From contig NW_006763144.1 of the NCBI RefSeq assembly GCF_000264905.1, positions 1,568,300 to 1,604,376 on the forward strand: 36,077 nucleotides of DNA, written 5' to 3'. The notes beneath the pieces are model-generated. The model was not told the DNA's origin. It worked only from the letters and a program-made list of their open reading frames with translations, and ran no database searches. Shown here piece after piece: positions 20,998 through 32,353 of this stretch; positions within the stretch are counted from its first letter, which is position 1, and the number at the start of each line of letters is the position of its first letter. A program made the translations under genes and the position numbers. Source of the stretch: Stereum hirsutum FP-91666 SS1. Lineage: Eukaryota; Basidiomycota; Agaricomycetes; Russulales; Stereaceae.

Positions 20998-21525
20998 TCC
21001 AGTGTCTGACAATAACTTCAGTCAGTTGCCACGACAGGATCAAATACCACCTTTCTCTGCTTATGGCACCTCCAAATTGACAGACCACTCCTCTTCAGCC
21101 ATCATATGACCACTCTCTGTCAATGAAGAAATCAGGGTCTGGAAGTTTATCATCTCTAATTCTGCTGAACTGTACGACAGGCAGTGCACGTTGGAGGCGT
21201 GCAATCAATGCCGGCAGCACCATTCTAAGGTATGTCTTTCTGGTGTTTTTATTCATTCTTCTCTGATTTTTGCGCACTGCTCTGGGACCCGTCCCTCCTG
21301 CATGTAATGCACTACCAGAGGCACCTCCTGCCAGAGCTGCTGTCAGCACAAAGTGAAGGTTGATTCTCCTGTAGTTTATTTTGTACACATTATGAGTAGA
21401 CTGAGTTTGTTTTAATGCTATAACACTTTTAGTGCTCCAGGACCCATCCCATCTGCACTCGCTGCACCTCCAATGGAATTCCCTGTCACTACAGTATCTC
21501 TCCAGCTAAGAATCAGAACGTTTGA
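20998..21525 (+). pseudogene. Zn(II)2Cys6 (GAL4-type) regulator remnant
   Basis: Exon ending at 21229 gives EACNQCRQHHSK. An intron 21230-21432 (GTATGT..TTTTAG) joins it to CSRTHPICTRCTSNGIPCHY, then a stop near 21525. Together the spacing is C-x2-C-x6-C-x6-C-x2-C-x6-C, a perfect binuclear zinc cluster. Such domains bind CGG-type sites in fungal transcription factors. Upstream frames (about 20998-21110, S/Q/P-rich) look like the N-terminal tail of such a protein but are separated by a stop or frame change. No linker, coiled coil or middle homology region follows, so only the DNA-binding domain survives. The intron itself holds a degenerate second copy of the 3' half-cluster (21278 onward). 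Confidence 0.75.
21278..21336 (+). pseudogene. Duplicated half-cluster pseudo-exon
   Basis: Inside the intron, in the TGC frame, the sequence reads C-S-G-T-R-P-S-C-M-stop-C-T-T-R-G-T-S-C-Q. This repeats the C-x6-C-x2-C-x6-C half of the zinc cluster with an in-frame TAA. The bases before it are AC, not the AG acceptor. Confidence 0.6.
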
Positions 21526-21812
21526 CTGAAACATTGCCGTATCATTAACGTCTCATGACTCTCCAAGAGAAAAACTGTACATCATGGAGTTGGGCCTCAT
21601 GTCTCTTGAATCCACCTTAGCCGAATGGTACCTTCATTTGTGATAACAGCAGGCTTGAGACAAGGTGATATAGGTGGTTGCAAAGCCTTGTGTTCATCTG
21701 CTTCAGCGTGGATCGGTCGGAGAGTTTGATGTGACGGTGGTGCTAGGAAGAATGGAGCTGAATGAGCTCCTGGTCATGGTGAATGCCGAGACAACAAACC
21801 AGACAGAGAATC

Positions 21813-22005
21813 TGTCGGTTGTGGTTGTGGCAGACGTTTGTGGGGCCACTGTGGCACAGTTCGGAGTTCTCCTGGTTTAGGATTAGGGTTAGGTTGCAAA
21901 AACTCGTCCATGTATATACCCTTACCCTTGTCTCTGTACCCCATCTCTGTGTCTGTGTCTGTGTGTGCTGGGCCGTCAGCCCCCTCTGAGCTTCTATTCC
22001 TGACA
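21813..22005 (+). repeat. Solo LTR, copy D
   Basis: 193 bp, TGTCGG to CTGACA, nearly identical to copy A. Flanking pentamers GAATC and TAATA do not match, so the duplication is lost or the copy was rearranged. Confidence 0.85.
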
Positions 22006-23510
22006 TAATATGCCTTATAAGGCTAATTATGATCTAATCTCCTGTTCATGCGGGCACAGCATTGGATAAAAATACCACCCTTAGCTTATATTACCTTATA
22101 AGGGATCCCACGTTCTTGCAAAGCAATACAATCACCATTATAAGGTAACCAGCTTATAAGTCCGAGTCTGAATCTCCGATATACTCCCTAGAGGTGATTA
22201 GCCTTTGCACTCATTACAGGGTGGACAGATGATATGGTGGATGGGGGGCATGGTGGGTGATAGCTCAATAAGCGAGACACATCATCTGGTGAGATATATG
22301 TAGATTCACAATGCAGCAGTCAGAAATGTACTTACCTGAACCAACCGGAGCTCAATATTCACAATAGAGCTTACCAAATAGCTCCTCCAAAAGAAGGTCT
22401 GTGCTCTCTAAACAAAATGCAGTGTGTCAGCCAGGGCCACACATCACTCATCCACTTTTAAATATGAAGATTTAAAAGTCCGACTTTCACATTCAAGATC
22501 TGCTTTTATTGAACATGTTCCCTCCTGCGTACCTCTGTCCCAGTGCTATATGCCTCTAATACTTGTTCATTGTCTGTACTTTCTGTTGTTACATTGAGAG
22601 TCAATCTCTAATATTTCATTGGTAATGCGTATAGCACAATTGTCAAGCATATAACTAGTATGCCCCCATTCAGACTAGCCTCTTAACCTCCCATATTGAG
22701 CCAGTTCTTGCTCCTATCTGTAGGTGTACACATGCCTGCCAAGTGCGGTGTGTCCAGCCCTCAGCCGACTCCCTCTAGAAGCAGCAATGACTTATCTCAG
22801 GCAGGTATCTTTTACTTGTGTCACCATACTACACTGAGAAGGAGGTGATGATACAGTAGATGTTTGAGTTCTAGACAACCGGTCGTCCTCCCATTTGTGG
22901 TCTGAAGTATACAGTCGTTTGCATAAAGTGAAACAAGTATGAGAAGATATAAATGGACCAGAGAAGGTGTATAGGGAGTGTTGAACAGCGTCCTGCAAGG
23001 CGTGGTTGAACACAGCTCATTAGGAGCCACACCAGTCACATGATGACTGGTGCCACTTAGCTTTTTCATGTGTTGCAGAATTTGGCATCACGCCAAAAAG
23101 CCAAGTGGCACTTTGACTTACATAAGGATGTGGCTCTCACCATAACCATATGCTCTCATACACATCTTGTGTGTCCGCATTCCATTACATAACCTCTCCC
23201 TGCATGTATATATATACACTGGGACTCTGTACTAGAATGCCAATCTCTTTTTACATACTCTCTAACCACTGCGTGCTATCAAGCAACTAACCCAAGCCTT
23301 ACTCCAGGTAAGTACTGAGAGCGGTATCACTACGTTAGTCCTATGCTGCTTAACAGGAAGGATAGTTGCATCAGTTGAGAAGAGACAGAGACAGAGCATT
23401 GAGCATTGTACAACCGGATTAGCAGGGTGTGCACTCCAGAAGAGAGAATGTTCAGCTGCAGGAGACATACTAGGGGGGATGTGTGCGAACTTCAGCTTTG
23501 ACTGCGTGAC
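22006..23510. other. Repeat-like and non-coding sequence
   Basis: 22013-22165 carries several CTTATAAGG-type palindromes. 22460-22485 has a short hairpin around ACTTTTAAAT/ATTTAAAAG. 23205-23225 has a TATATATACAC box followed by a C/T-rich stretch that could belong to another solo LTR (TGTTGCAG near 23073 to about 23290), without a proven duplication. No recognisable protein-coding exon. Confidence 0.4.
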
Positions 23511-23705
23511 TATCAGGAATAGAAGCTCAGAGGGGGCTGATGGCTCAGGGACACACAGACACAGACACAGATATGGGGTACAGAGACAAGGGTAAGGGTA
23601 TGTACATGGACGAGTTTTTTGCAACCTAACCCTAACCCTAAACCGGGAGAATTCCGAACTGTGCCACAGTGGCACCATAAACGTCCGCCACAACCACAAC
23701 CGACA
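23511..23705 (-). repeat. Solo LTR, copy E
   Basis: 195 bp from TATCAGG (first TG mutated to TA) to CCGACA, flanked by GTGAC on both sides (23506-23510, 23706-23710). It carries three CCCTAA-type units. Confidence 0.9.
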
Positions 23706-23781
23706 GTGACAGCCTGTGCTTGATTCATCTCCTGTTTCCTCTCCCTTTCACATTCATTCCTTCTCCACCTCTCCACCTTAG

Positions 23782-24896
23782 GGAATGACACGGGTCACCC
23801 ACGAGTCAGAATGCACCTAGACCCGGACCAACCAGGTACGGGTCCCAGTTTTTTGGCCTGGGTCTGCATGGGTCTACAGGTCAGGTGCTGTGTCTGGGTA
23901 TGCCACGGGTATATATGCTATGGTAATATGTACTGGCTGGGTAAATTACCAAACTGTCAAAAAATGGTAATAATGTGATTGGTGTTCTAGTACTTAGGGG
24001 AGGGGAAGAATGAGACATACTGGGAGAACAAGGATACATGTTGACAAACACACAATACGAGCATGTTTAGGGGGTCTAAAGACCCCAGGAACCACTAAGA
24101 TAATCAAAACAATGCAGCTAGAAAAAATGTGATGAGTTGAATAGTGTTGAGATGAGAGGGAGGAAGGACAGGAGGTGTGCCAGGAGAACTCAGCCACACA
24201 TTGACAAACAGACAATGCGAGGGTGTATGGAGGGTTTGAAAAACCCAAGAACCATCTGGATAATCAAAATAACACGGCTGTAAAAAAGGTAGTGAGCTGA
24301 ATAGTTTTTGGGTGAGGAGGAGGAGGGGCAGGGGATGTACTGGGAGAATGAGGCCATGTGTTGACAAACAGACAACGCAAGCGTATTCGGAGGGCTTATA
24401 AACCCCAGGAACTGTCAGGACAAGCAAAACTAAATGGTTAGAAAAAAGATGAGGAGAAGAATGGTGTTCAAGTGAGAGGGATAAGGAGAAGTTGATGTAC
24501 CGGAAGAATGAGGCTACACATTTACAAAAGGACAATACAAGCATGTTTGGAGGGCTCGAAAACCCCAATAATCACACATAAAAAGAAAAATGGCCTGATT
24601 TGTGCTTGAGGAGGGAGAGGGCTGGGCTCTCCTTTCAAAATTGAGGCCTGGATGGCTGTGGTTGCTGCTAGGATGGACTGTGAGCTGTAATGGGGAATAG
24701 TGTGGACACAACATGTCAAATACACTACACCATCACATACTTAGAAACAGGAGGAGCAGAGAGGTCAATGTGAACTGGCAGCCACAGAGCACATAGGTGG
24801 CCGGCAATTTACGAGATGACCCACCGGACCTGCGGGTACCCACCTCATGGGTCCAGGTTGGCCTCGGGTGACAAACTCATGACCCGGGTCATTTCC
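23782..24896. mobile_element. Non-autonomous TIR element with internal tandem array
   Basis: The ends GGAATGACACGGGTCA and, inverted, GGAAATGACCCGGGTCA form an imperfect ~16-bp TIR. Both sub-ends are rich in GACCCGG/GGGTCC words. The core holds a four-unit tandem array. No transposase is encoded and no clear target duplication was found. Confidence 0.65.
23994..24600. repeat. 160-bp tandem array, four units
   Basis: The anchor TTGACAAACAGACAA recurs near 24039, 24199, 24360 and (diverged) 24519, spaced 160, 161 and 159 bp, each followed by GGAGGG..AAACCCCAGGAACC. The minus-strand frame of 154 residues here (24104-24568) is a by-product of the array length and hydrophobic codons. Confidence 0.85.
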
Positions 24897-26403
24897 TACT
24901 CCATCTCAATTCCCTCTGCCTTGTTAACTGCATGATCAATTAAGACGTGGTGTAACTGTGAATTGAATTTACCAGTATAGACAGAAGTAGTAGTTTGATG
25001 TTGTTGTTTGCATGGTGGTTTGGTGTAGGATGGCATGATGTGTAGCGGCCGACTTTGTGAGGAAATATGCTTGTGATATAGTGGCAAAGTAGGTGTGACA
25101 CACCACTTGTGACAAACTCAGTTTCCCTTATGTGTGTCTGAAGGTGCCAGGAAGTATGAGCTCTATTCACACTACCTTTGCCATCCTCGGTTTCTCAACC
25201 TTGCCTCTCACTGATCTCTCGTTGAATAATTGTCCATTCCCAGGTGTCATAGCTAGCTTGTAGCAGTATATACTCATTATCTTTGTGATGTGATCTAGTT
25301 ACAATTATTGTTTCTACTTTCACCATTCAAAATGTTATCACTGTAAGAGAAGAATATGGCAACCAACAGATCATATGGATATTAATGCACAATGTAAAGG
25401 CCTCATTGGTGGAACACAACATGGTGTCAACCATTTGAATGCAGCCAGAAAGGGTTACTTAATCTACCTGGGAACTTGAAAGTTTGCAGTGAACTGTTGA
25501 CGTTCGAGTCAATGTGTGAAATGTCTGCTAATATAACAAGCTAGAAGTAGCAATCAACGATCCCCGTTGAAAGAGGGAATAAATAGATGCAAATGTGCAC
25601 TGTCAATTGCACAGCGTCAACAAGGGATAACAAGGACATTAAGTAAGCACCGTAATGAAAAGAGCTAATTTAGATCTCAAGCGATGAGTTGAGAGCAGGT
25701 CGTAGAGACTCTTTGATTCATTATAGTGTTTGAGTTTTTGCCCGCTAAGATGAGCATTGGCACGATCCTATCAATACACTTTGATTTAGTATTAAGCATG
25801 AATGATGTTGACGTTAGTTGATGGCAGGATATGTCCAAAATAATATATTGGTACTTACACCATTGTCACACTCCATGGAGGAAAACATGTTCTCCAAATT
25901 GGGGACATTGCAAGTGGGTTTCAAACCTTTGACAAGGTCCTTTTCTGAACATGCCGTCAATGCTTCCACTAGCTGGACTATTGCTGCTGCTGCTGGATGT
26001 GCCATTAGCATTTAGGATATGGTAGGAATATGTACTCATCCACTCCCAGCTAGAAAAAATTGCTTCAGTAAAGAAGAAAGTGGTCCGTGACTGAGTATCA
26101 CTTACATATAGAGACCAAGTATGATGTGCATGAATTTTGTAAACAACACTGTAAGTTTGAAAATAATGAGCACACTGAATATCGGACTGATCAATTCCCT
26201 AACCGGAATCCCTAGCTATTTCTGCAGCGGACTGCCAAGCAAAGATGGTTTTCGATGAGAAAAAATAGATGAAGAACGTGAAATTATACGTTCAAAGCCT
26301 GAGAAGAGGGTGAGGGGTGAAGGGCGAGGGACCTGACACAGACATACCTTAAATATGTGCATAAGTACTCAGCACTGTAACCGAGCATGACAGAAGCAGA
26401 AGA
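24897..26403. other. No recognisable gene
   Basis: AT-rich sequence. All frames are under 100 codons and lack motifs. Confidence 0.5.
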
Positions 26404-26924
26404 TGTTATGGACCCTTTATTTTCTCCTTTATCTTGTATTTCTATTCCTTTTCTTTTCTCTTGCCACGTTTCTTACCTTGTTACGAATCACCAAACTCCG
26501 ACTCGACCCCTTCGTTCAGACCTCTTCTCTATCATTCAACAGACATGTATGATTCTCTAGCGACATGTAGGCTTACCTTGGACACGTATGATATCTTTCT
26601 GGACATGTATGATTAACTGCGGACACATTGTTTCTTTCTGACACGTACTATCTTGGCTTGGCGTCGTAGATGAACCCTTAAGCTGATGTGGCGGACCCTG
26701 ATGATGTGGTGGTTCTCACGGACTTGTACTAGTATAAATATTGGACCTTTGTAGTCGAGATTCCTCAGCTGCTCTGGATACCTTCTATACCGCCTCTTCT
26801 CATCATTTCCTCCTTGTCGTGTTTGCTCTACTGGGATCTCGACTTTACACATAAATGATGTAGTCAAAACCAGTATTCCCTTGTGCTTTGTGGGTCTCTT
26901 CAATCCTTGGTGCTACAGTACTAT
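26404..26924 (+). repeat. LTR-like region with promoter and repeated GACAYGTATGAT box
   Basis: Candidate bounds are TGTTATGGACCC and GGTGCTACA. At 26540-26650 the word GACAYGTATGAT or a close variant occurs about five times. A TATAAATATTGG box at about 26732 is followed by C/T-rich sequence, as in fungal Gypsy LTRs. Flanking pentamers do not match (GAAGA, GTACT), so solo-LTR status is unproven; it could be a host promoter. Confidence 0.4.
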
Positions 26925-28489
26925 GAGCAACTTGGTTCAGTTATCTTCTGCAAAGGCAGAATGATATCAATACTCTTCCGTGTCCAGTGTGTCATCCTAA
27001 TGTCTTGACCTTGGTCACTTCACCGTTCATGAGCACTAACCTGTAACATCCGAAACTAGTCATGTGGTGCCGCTACTCTCATCTATGGGCATGAGAAGGC
27101 AGTATTCAACCATGAATTGAACAAAATGTACATAAAATGATTATCTGCTCTTGGACCCCTTTTCACGATTAGGGCAGCATTCTTTTATGAAGATATTGTG
27201 CGTATATCTTACTTGCTGCTTCAGGCGTCTGCCGCACTCTGCGTGACATATTATATCGTTGCTTGTAACAAAGCTGTGGTCACCCACATATTTTATGATT
27301 CCAACAACTATAGTGAGCCTGCTTTTATTTTAATTCGTCTCGCGAAGGTACCCTACTGTATAGGCTTGAATAACACTTACACTTACCTTCGACACTGTTC
27401 AACAGTGAAGAGCCCTGAATACATGGATTGGGCGTGTTTTATGGTAGTTTTGGCTACTAGGGACGTTACTGGGTGTACCGGGACAGTAGTAGGTGCAATA
27501 AAAATCAGGGAAAATCAGGAAATAATAGGATAGGTGCTAGGGTAGGCCTGGCAGGTGCTGGTTGGGGGGTTGTCAGGGGGCAAGGGGGTGTTTTGGGGGT
27601 GTTTTTGTAACTTTGCGAGTTTTCAGATTTAGAACGAATGAATCGCATTGCCGGGTGTCGTTTCGATGGAATCAGCGTATAAAACGTAAATTGGCGATGT
27701 GATTTCGGCGAGATGAAGGAGGCTGATTCTGGCAGTTCTGTCTATTTGACAAACATTTATAAATATACAAGATGATATAAATAATTTTTTGAAGGAATCG
27801 GTCCATTTGTTCCAAAGTTATAGCGTAAACGGTCAGGAAGATATTGCCACATCGAGGCTGGAGGGGGTCGATAGGCCAGAACTAGTGATATAACGGTTCG
27901 ATTAACTTGGTTTTTGCTGTCATGGGTAGGCCTACATCACTACTTAATTATGATGGCCACACCAGATGCCAAAATCACGACTGTGTCCTTCATAGTGGTG
28001 CCGCGTCAAGGGGGGGAGGAGGAGAACGTCTACCCAGGGGGTAATGCAGAGGTTGGAATGGTTGGTGATGTTGGTATTATGATTGGACAACGTAGTTTGA
28101 CTCTTGGAAGGACGATTCACGGTGCAACATCAGTCAAAATGCTCCTGCACCAATTGTGGGGCGCTGAGGGGGTAAAACAGTGTATTGGGCCACAGTATAA
28201 TCACAGAAACACCAATTCACGCGTTTTTGGTACCGGTCTTGTTGTGGTAATTTAGTTTAAATGTATATGAACATTAATCAAGCACTAGAACCGCCACTGG
28301 TGGATAGTTGAAAAAGAAAAACCATGTTTTCGATAGGAGAGCAGGTGCACATGTAGTATTGGGGGCGTATATGGACCAGATCTCTCTCAAATGCAGTGCG
28401 ATCATGGTGCGGTGTGGTACAAAGCTAGAATACATCATATGAAATGTTCCTGGGCCATCCACTATGACATGGCTTGTCTGTGTGATACA
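26925..28489. other. No recognisable gene
   Basis: Two frames of just over 110 codons (27198-27533, 27914-28255) carry no family motif. A G-rich tract (about 27565-27605) is present on the + strand. Confidence 0.45.
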
Positions 28490-28586
28490 GTAAAAAGCGT
28501 AACGAGGCATTGTTCCGAGTAATCACCAACAAACACTGCGAACAACGGGTGGCAACGTCTCGTCACACCATCGCCGCTCGTCATGT
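28490..28586 (-). pseudogene. Plavaka transposase fragment cut by hAT-like repeat
   Basis: The minus strand reads MTSGDGVTRRCHPLFAVFVG then DYSEQCLVT, the Plavaka block M-T-x-x-D-G-x-x-R-R-x-H-P-x-x-A-x-x-x-x-D-Y-P-E-Q. The equivalent in the large gene is MTCADGLIRRIHPVL...DYPEQWLVT. Immediately upstream of the ATG codon the sequence switches to the hAT-like terminal repeat. Confidence 0.85.
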
Positions 28587-28757
28587 CAGGGCATGCCACG
28601 AGTACCGCAACCCGTGAGTACCTGCAATGAGTATCCATCAGGCACAATGCCGAGTACCTGTATTCGCGGATACGGATATTCATTCCCACGGATACCTCCC
28701 CAGATACAGGTGTAACAGGGAGCGGTAGCAGGTACCTCCTACGGGTACTCGTGTCGG
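28587..28757 (+). repeat. hAT-like element, copy 3 (ends only)
   Basis: It starts CAGGGCATGCCACGAGTACC, continues with GTGAGTACCTGCAATGAGTA, CATCAGGCAC and CCACGGATAC blocks as in copies 1 and 2, and closes with GGTACTCGTG. The tandem monomers are absent, so it is a short internally deleted form. It lies against the Plavaka fragment. Confidence 0.75.
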
Positions 28758-28946
28758 ATGTCACTATAAGAGCTCATTTCAGAGGATTAGAACAGACAGA
28801 AAATATATTGATCTCAGGGAGACACAAAAATAATACAAAGCGAGAGATTGTTGAAGTCCAAAGAGAGAAGGACTGTTGAAGTCTGGAGAGAAAACTGTTG
28901 AAGTAATGAACGAGAAAAGGTAAACACTAGCAGCACCCACACCCCT

Positions 28947-31900
28947 ACTCGACAACCTGGACATCAATATTGGACTCAATAGCCTTACCCTTTCCCTTGT
29001 TCGACCACTTCGGCTTATCACGGAGGCCCTCAAGCAACTCGGCTTCATCTAAGACTCTGGGAATACCTAGCCTCAGCCAAGAACCGATGATTGTGGCAGC
29101 ACGAACACTCTGATCAGATAGAGAGTGGCGAAGCTTCGAAACGGTGAGGCCTCCACAGGAGAAACCAGTCTCAAGGTCTGTTGAAGCAGCTGTAGTAACT
29201 AGTGAGTGCCTGACGAATATTTCGATGAATAAAAAGCTCACCAGGGCAAGAGAGGACATCAAGAGCCATGCGAGCAAGAGGGGCAGTACGGGGAGTGGTC
29301 GAGAAGGAATTCCAGTACCCAATAGGATCATCAGTGGGTACCAAGGGAGAATTGAGGTACTCTTCAAGAACATTGGTTGGCTCCGAATGGCCCATGTTCG
29401 GAGAGAAGACAGATGTTGCACAAGTACCAGGAGCCTACAACAATAAGCGTTAATAGTGATGCTATCGGACAGAATGAGAAATATCTTACTGGAGCTGCTA
29501 CGGGATTAGTATCAACATCAGGCTTGTAATGTTCAAGCCAGAGGTCGGTGATGACCTTGCGAGCTGCAGCTATCCAGTCGGTGCTCCATCCTGCTCTCGT
29601 GAAATAGACCATCTTGAGGCCAGGGTGGCATACTATAATGCAAAAGAACATAAGCATAGGCAAAGGAACGAATGAGATATAAAGACTTACTGATGCCACA
29701 GCGCAGAAGAATTGAGTCATCAGTGAGGGCATAGTACTTTTTCATGATCTTTAGACCATTGAAGACGGCAGCGCGGATTGCAATGGGAAGGTTCTCGTCA
29801 CTGGCCTTGTCCTCCAGGAACGTGATGAGGTTGTCCATGCCAGGAATGACTTCATAGAGGAACGGTCGGTTACGAGCCTCGAGGTGGACTATGGCCCGAT
29901 GGAATTGCTAACAAAAAGACAAATATAAGAATGACCAGATAAGCAGAATTGAGAGTACTCACATCAACGATGGGATAAAGATGACCGAGAAACGTCCACT
30001 GCTCCTCGTCAAGGGCGAGATGTGTAAGCTTGTGCTTGGGATTCTCGGTGAGGAGTGCGACGGCGGGGTGAATCTGGAGCGCGACAGCAATGGTGTTCAT
30101 GAGTGACGTCCAGCGAGTGACAACTGCACGGGGTAGAATCTTCTCGGGAACCTTCTTCTGGACACAATACTGCCTGAGGGCACGTCGACGGGTAGAGCTG
30201 AAGTGTGTGCGGTGAGCGATGAGCTTGATGCGTTGGATAGCCAGACGTGGGCTCTTTAGTACCCGCCGATCGAGGTTGAGCTCGTCCTCTATCAGCTCCC
30301 GCATCTCCTCCATCTCTATCTCATCGTACTCTTCCCTGTCCTCGTCAACCTCTCCATCATCCGACTCATCATCCGTTGCTCTCTCCTGCTCGTGTTCATC
30401 ATCCTCGAGATCTTCCTCCTCACTCTGCTCATCATCTTCGAGGTCTTCTTCCACATCCGACTCATCGACACCTTCATTGTCATCCTCCTCCTCGTCATCC
30501 TCTCCTTCACCATCACCAGTCTTCTTCTTCTTCGAGTTGAATGTGGCGAAGATAGCCTACGGTGAAAGAAAAGCATGCCGCATGAGAATCTCTTCTGACA
30601 CTAAACAATTAAAAAGAAATCACCTTCATGACCAAGTTGAACGTGTAGCAAGTGCAACGCACAGCAGTTGCACGGCTGAGGAGAGACTTCTCCGGCAGCA
30701 TTCTGCCGAGACAATCGAGAGCGGTGAAGTTGTTTGCGGCATTGTCGGCAATGCCTCCAAACAACTACATCAAAGATTTAGCATCACTCTTTGACAAAAA
30801 AGAGAAATTATGACTTACGGAGGTCTCGAGATCGTATGTCTTGATAGCACCATAGATGTGCTCTGCGAGTTGACGGCCGGTATGCGCAGTCTCGATGGGC
30901 ACATAATCGAGTAGGATGGAGCAGAGTTTGCCATTATAGATCATGTAGAGATTGAGCCCGATAAATGTGAGTGCGTTTGTGGAGGTCCAGCCATCAAATG
31001 CTATGTGCTTTCGGCCTGGAGTAGCCTGTGAAGGTTGGGTCAATACACACATCAATAGATCATAGAGAATAAAAAACTCAAACTTACTCGAATGACCTTT
31101 GTGATGTTCTTCTGACCGATCTTAAAGATCTCGTGGGTATCGCGCGAGATCGTCTGTTCAGACCAATCCTTGAAACCAGGGTGGAACATACTGAAGATCT
31201 TCAAAAGCCATTCATCGGTGACGATTGAGAACGGTCGAGAGGACGAGCAGCACCAGAAGACTTCATAGAGACGGAGCTTCTCGGGAGTGTATGTCGAGCC
31301 ACGAGCAAAATTGGTCACAGTTCCTTGGTTCGCCGGAAGCTCAGGATGTTTGGCATTGACGTGGTCCCATAAGTTACTTGTTGAATTATCGTAGCAAGCC
31401 CGCTTGACGACATGCTTACACCTAGAAGAGAAGTTACAATATATTAGCACAGAATTTGAAAGGCTCATGCATAAAGGAACCTCACTTGGTGCATGAGAAT
31501 GTGTACCTTACGACCCCATCCTCTCCCTCCTCAATCCCCGGCGGCATCTTATACTTCTTGTAAACAGATTTCGCGTCGTCTGTCTTCCACCCGTTCAAAA
31601 CCTTCGCTGCAGCAGCTATGAGCTTCAACTAAGATAACAAATAAGAAAGAAAGATACACACATAGTATATCCTCTAACGTAGTCAGCTCCGGCCCCCATT
31701 TTTCGTTAAACTTGTCCATCTTCTTCTGCGCGGTTGTCTTTGACGAAGAACCCGTCAAAGTAGTGGTCGAGTCCGGCGTCGGTGTGGATTGGGCTGAGTG
31801 AACCGCCGGCGAGCCTCCTTGCGCACTCAATGAGGAAGAAGAGGAAGCTGCGGAAGCGGGTGTCGGGGCAGCGGGTCCAACCTTGTTGCGTTTGGAGGTT

Positions 31901-31968
31901 TGAGCAGCGCCGGTAGAGCGACGAGGACGCTTGCCCGATTGCGAATGTGTCGACGAAGACCCTGCCAT
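28947..31968 (-). CDS. hAT transposase with BED zinc finger, apparently intact
   Basis: Starting at ATG 31968 (Ser/Ala-rich leader) about nine exons can be joined with canonical introns. Order: linker KMPPGIEEGEDGVVRY; BED finger FSCTKCKHVV...NLWDHVNAKHPEL; HPGFKDWSEQTISRD; HIAFDGWTSTN with the first catalytic Asp; IADNAANNFTALDCL with the second; RCTCYTFNLVMK (the usual His is Tyr); a long Asp/Glu-rich insert (30315-30540); PRAVVTRWTSLMNTI; MKKYYALTDDSI; then EEYLNSPLVP, DPIGYWNSF, ARMALDVLSC and TDLETGFSCGGLTVSKLRHS, the C-terminal dimerisation region with the last Glu; stop at 28947. hAT enzymes make 8-bp duplications. The first intron (about 31 nt) is unusually short. Element TIRs were not located. 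Confidence 0.9.
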
Positions 31969-32353
31969 TGTGGATCGTGATAGAGACAGAGATTGAAGGC
32001 GAGATCAAAGACGTGAAATATAGGAGGTGAGGGAGAGCCGGATCGAGCGGACGAAAGTCAACTATGTCGTCAAGAGCAGGTAGAGAGAAGTCAGAACCGG
32101 AATCCGACGGTGTGGGTGAAGTAGAAGATGAGGAAGGTGTGGTCGATATCGGAGAGGGTGACCGAGAAGATGAGCATAGGTGTGGATGAGGAACCGGGAT
32201 GGTACGAGGAAACAATGTAGATGAGTTGTCGAGTTCGCTGATGTTGTCGTCAGAGTCAGTAACAGATACGAGAGATGGTATCGAGTCAGAGAGTGTGGGC
32301 GAAGGAGATCTGGAGTGTTCTTGAGGGCCTGCCGGTGGAGCAGATGCAGCCAT
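31969..32353 (-). other. Ser/Pro/Asp-rich open frame upstream of hAT gene
   Basis: The minus-strand frame opens at 32353 (MAASAPPAGPQEHSRSPSPT...) and runs 5' to the hAT start in a different frame. Its Ser/Pro/Asp bias looks like coding sequence for a disordered N-terminus. It could be an upstream exon of the hAT gene joined by splicing, or a separate small gene. No domain is visible. Confidence 0.4.

Noticed and set aside
24104..24568. 154-residue hydrophobic minus-strand frame, possible membrane protein
   Set aside because: It spans the 160-bp tandem array and the units shift frame; no start context or family resemblance.
25440..25530. tRNA-like GTTCGAGTC box near 25504
   Set aside because: No A box or foldable cloverleaf around it.
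27198..28255. Two frames of just over 110 codons as host genes
   Set aside because: No introns, motifs or compositional signal that distinguishes them from chance frames.
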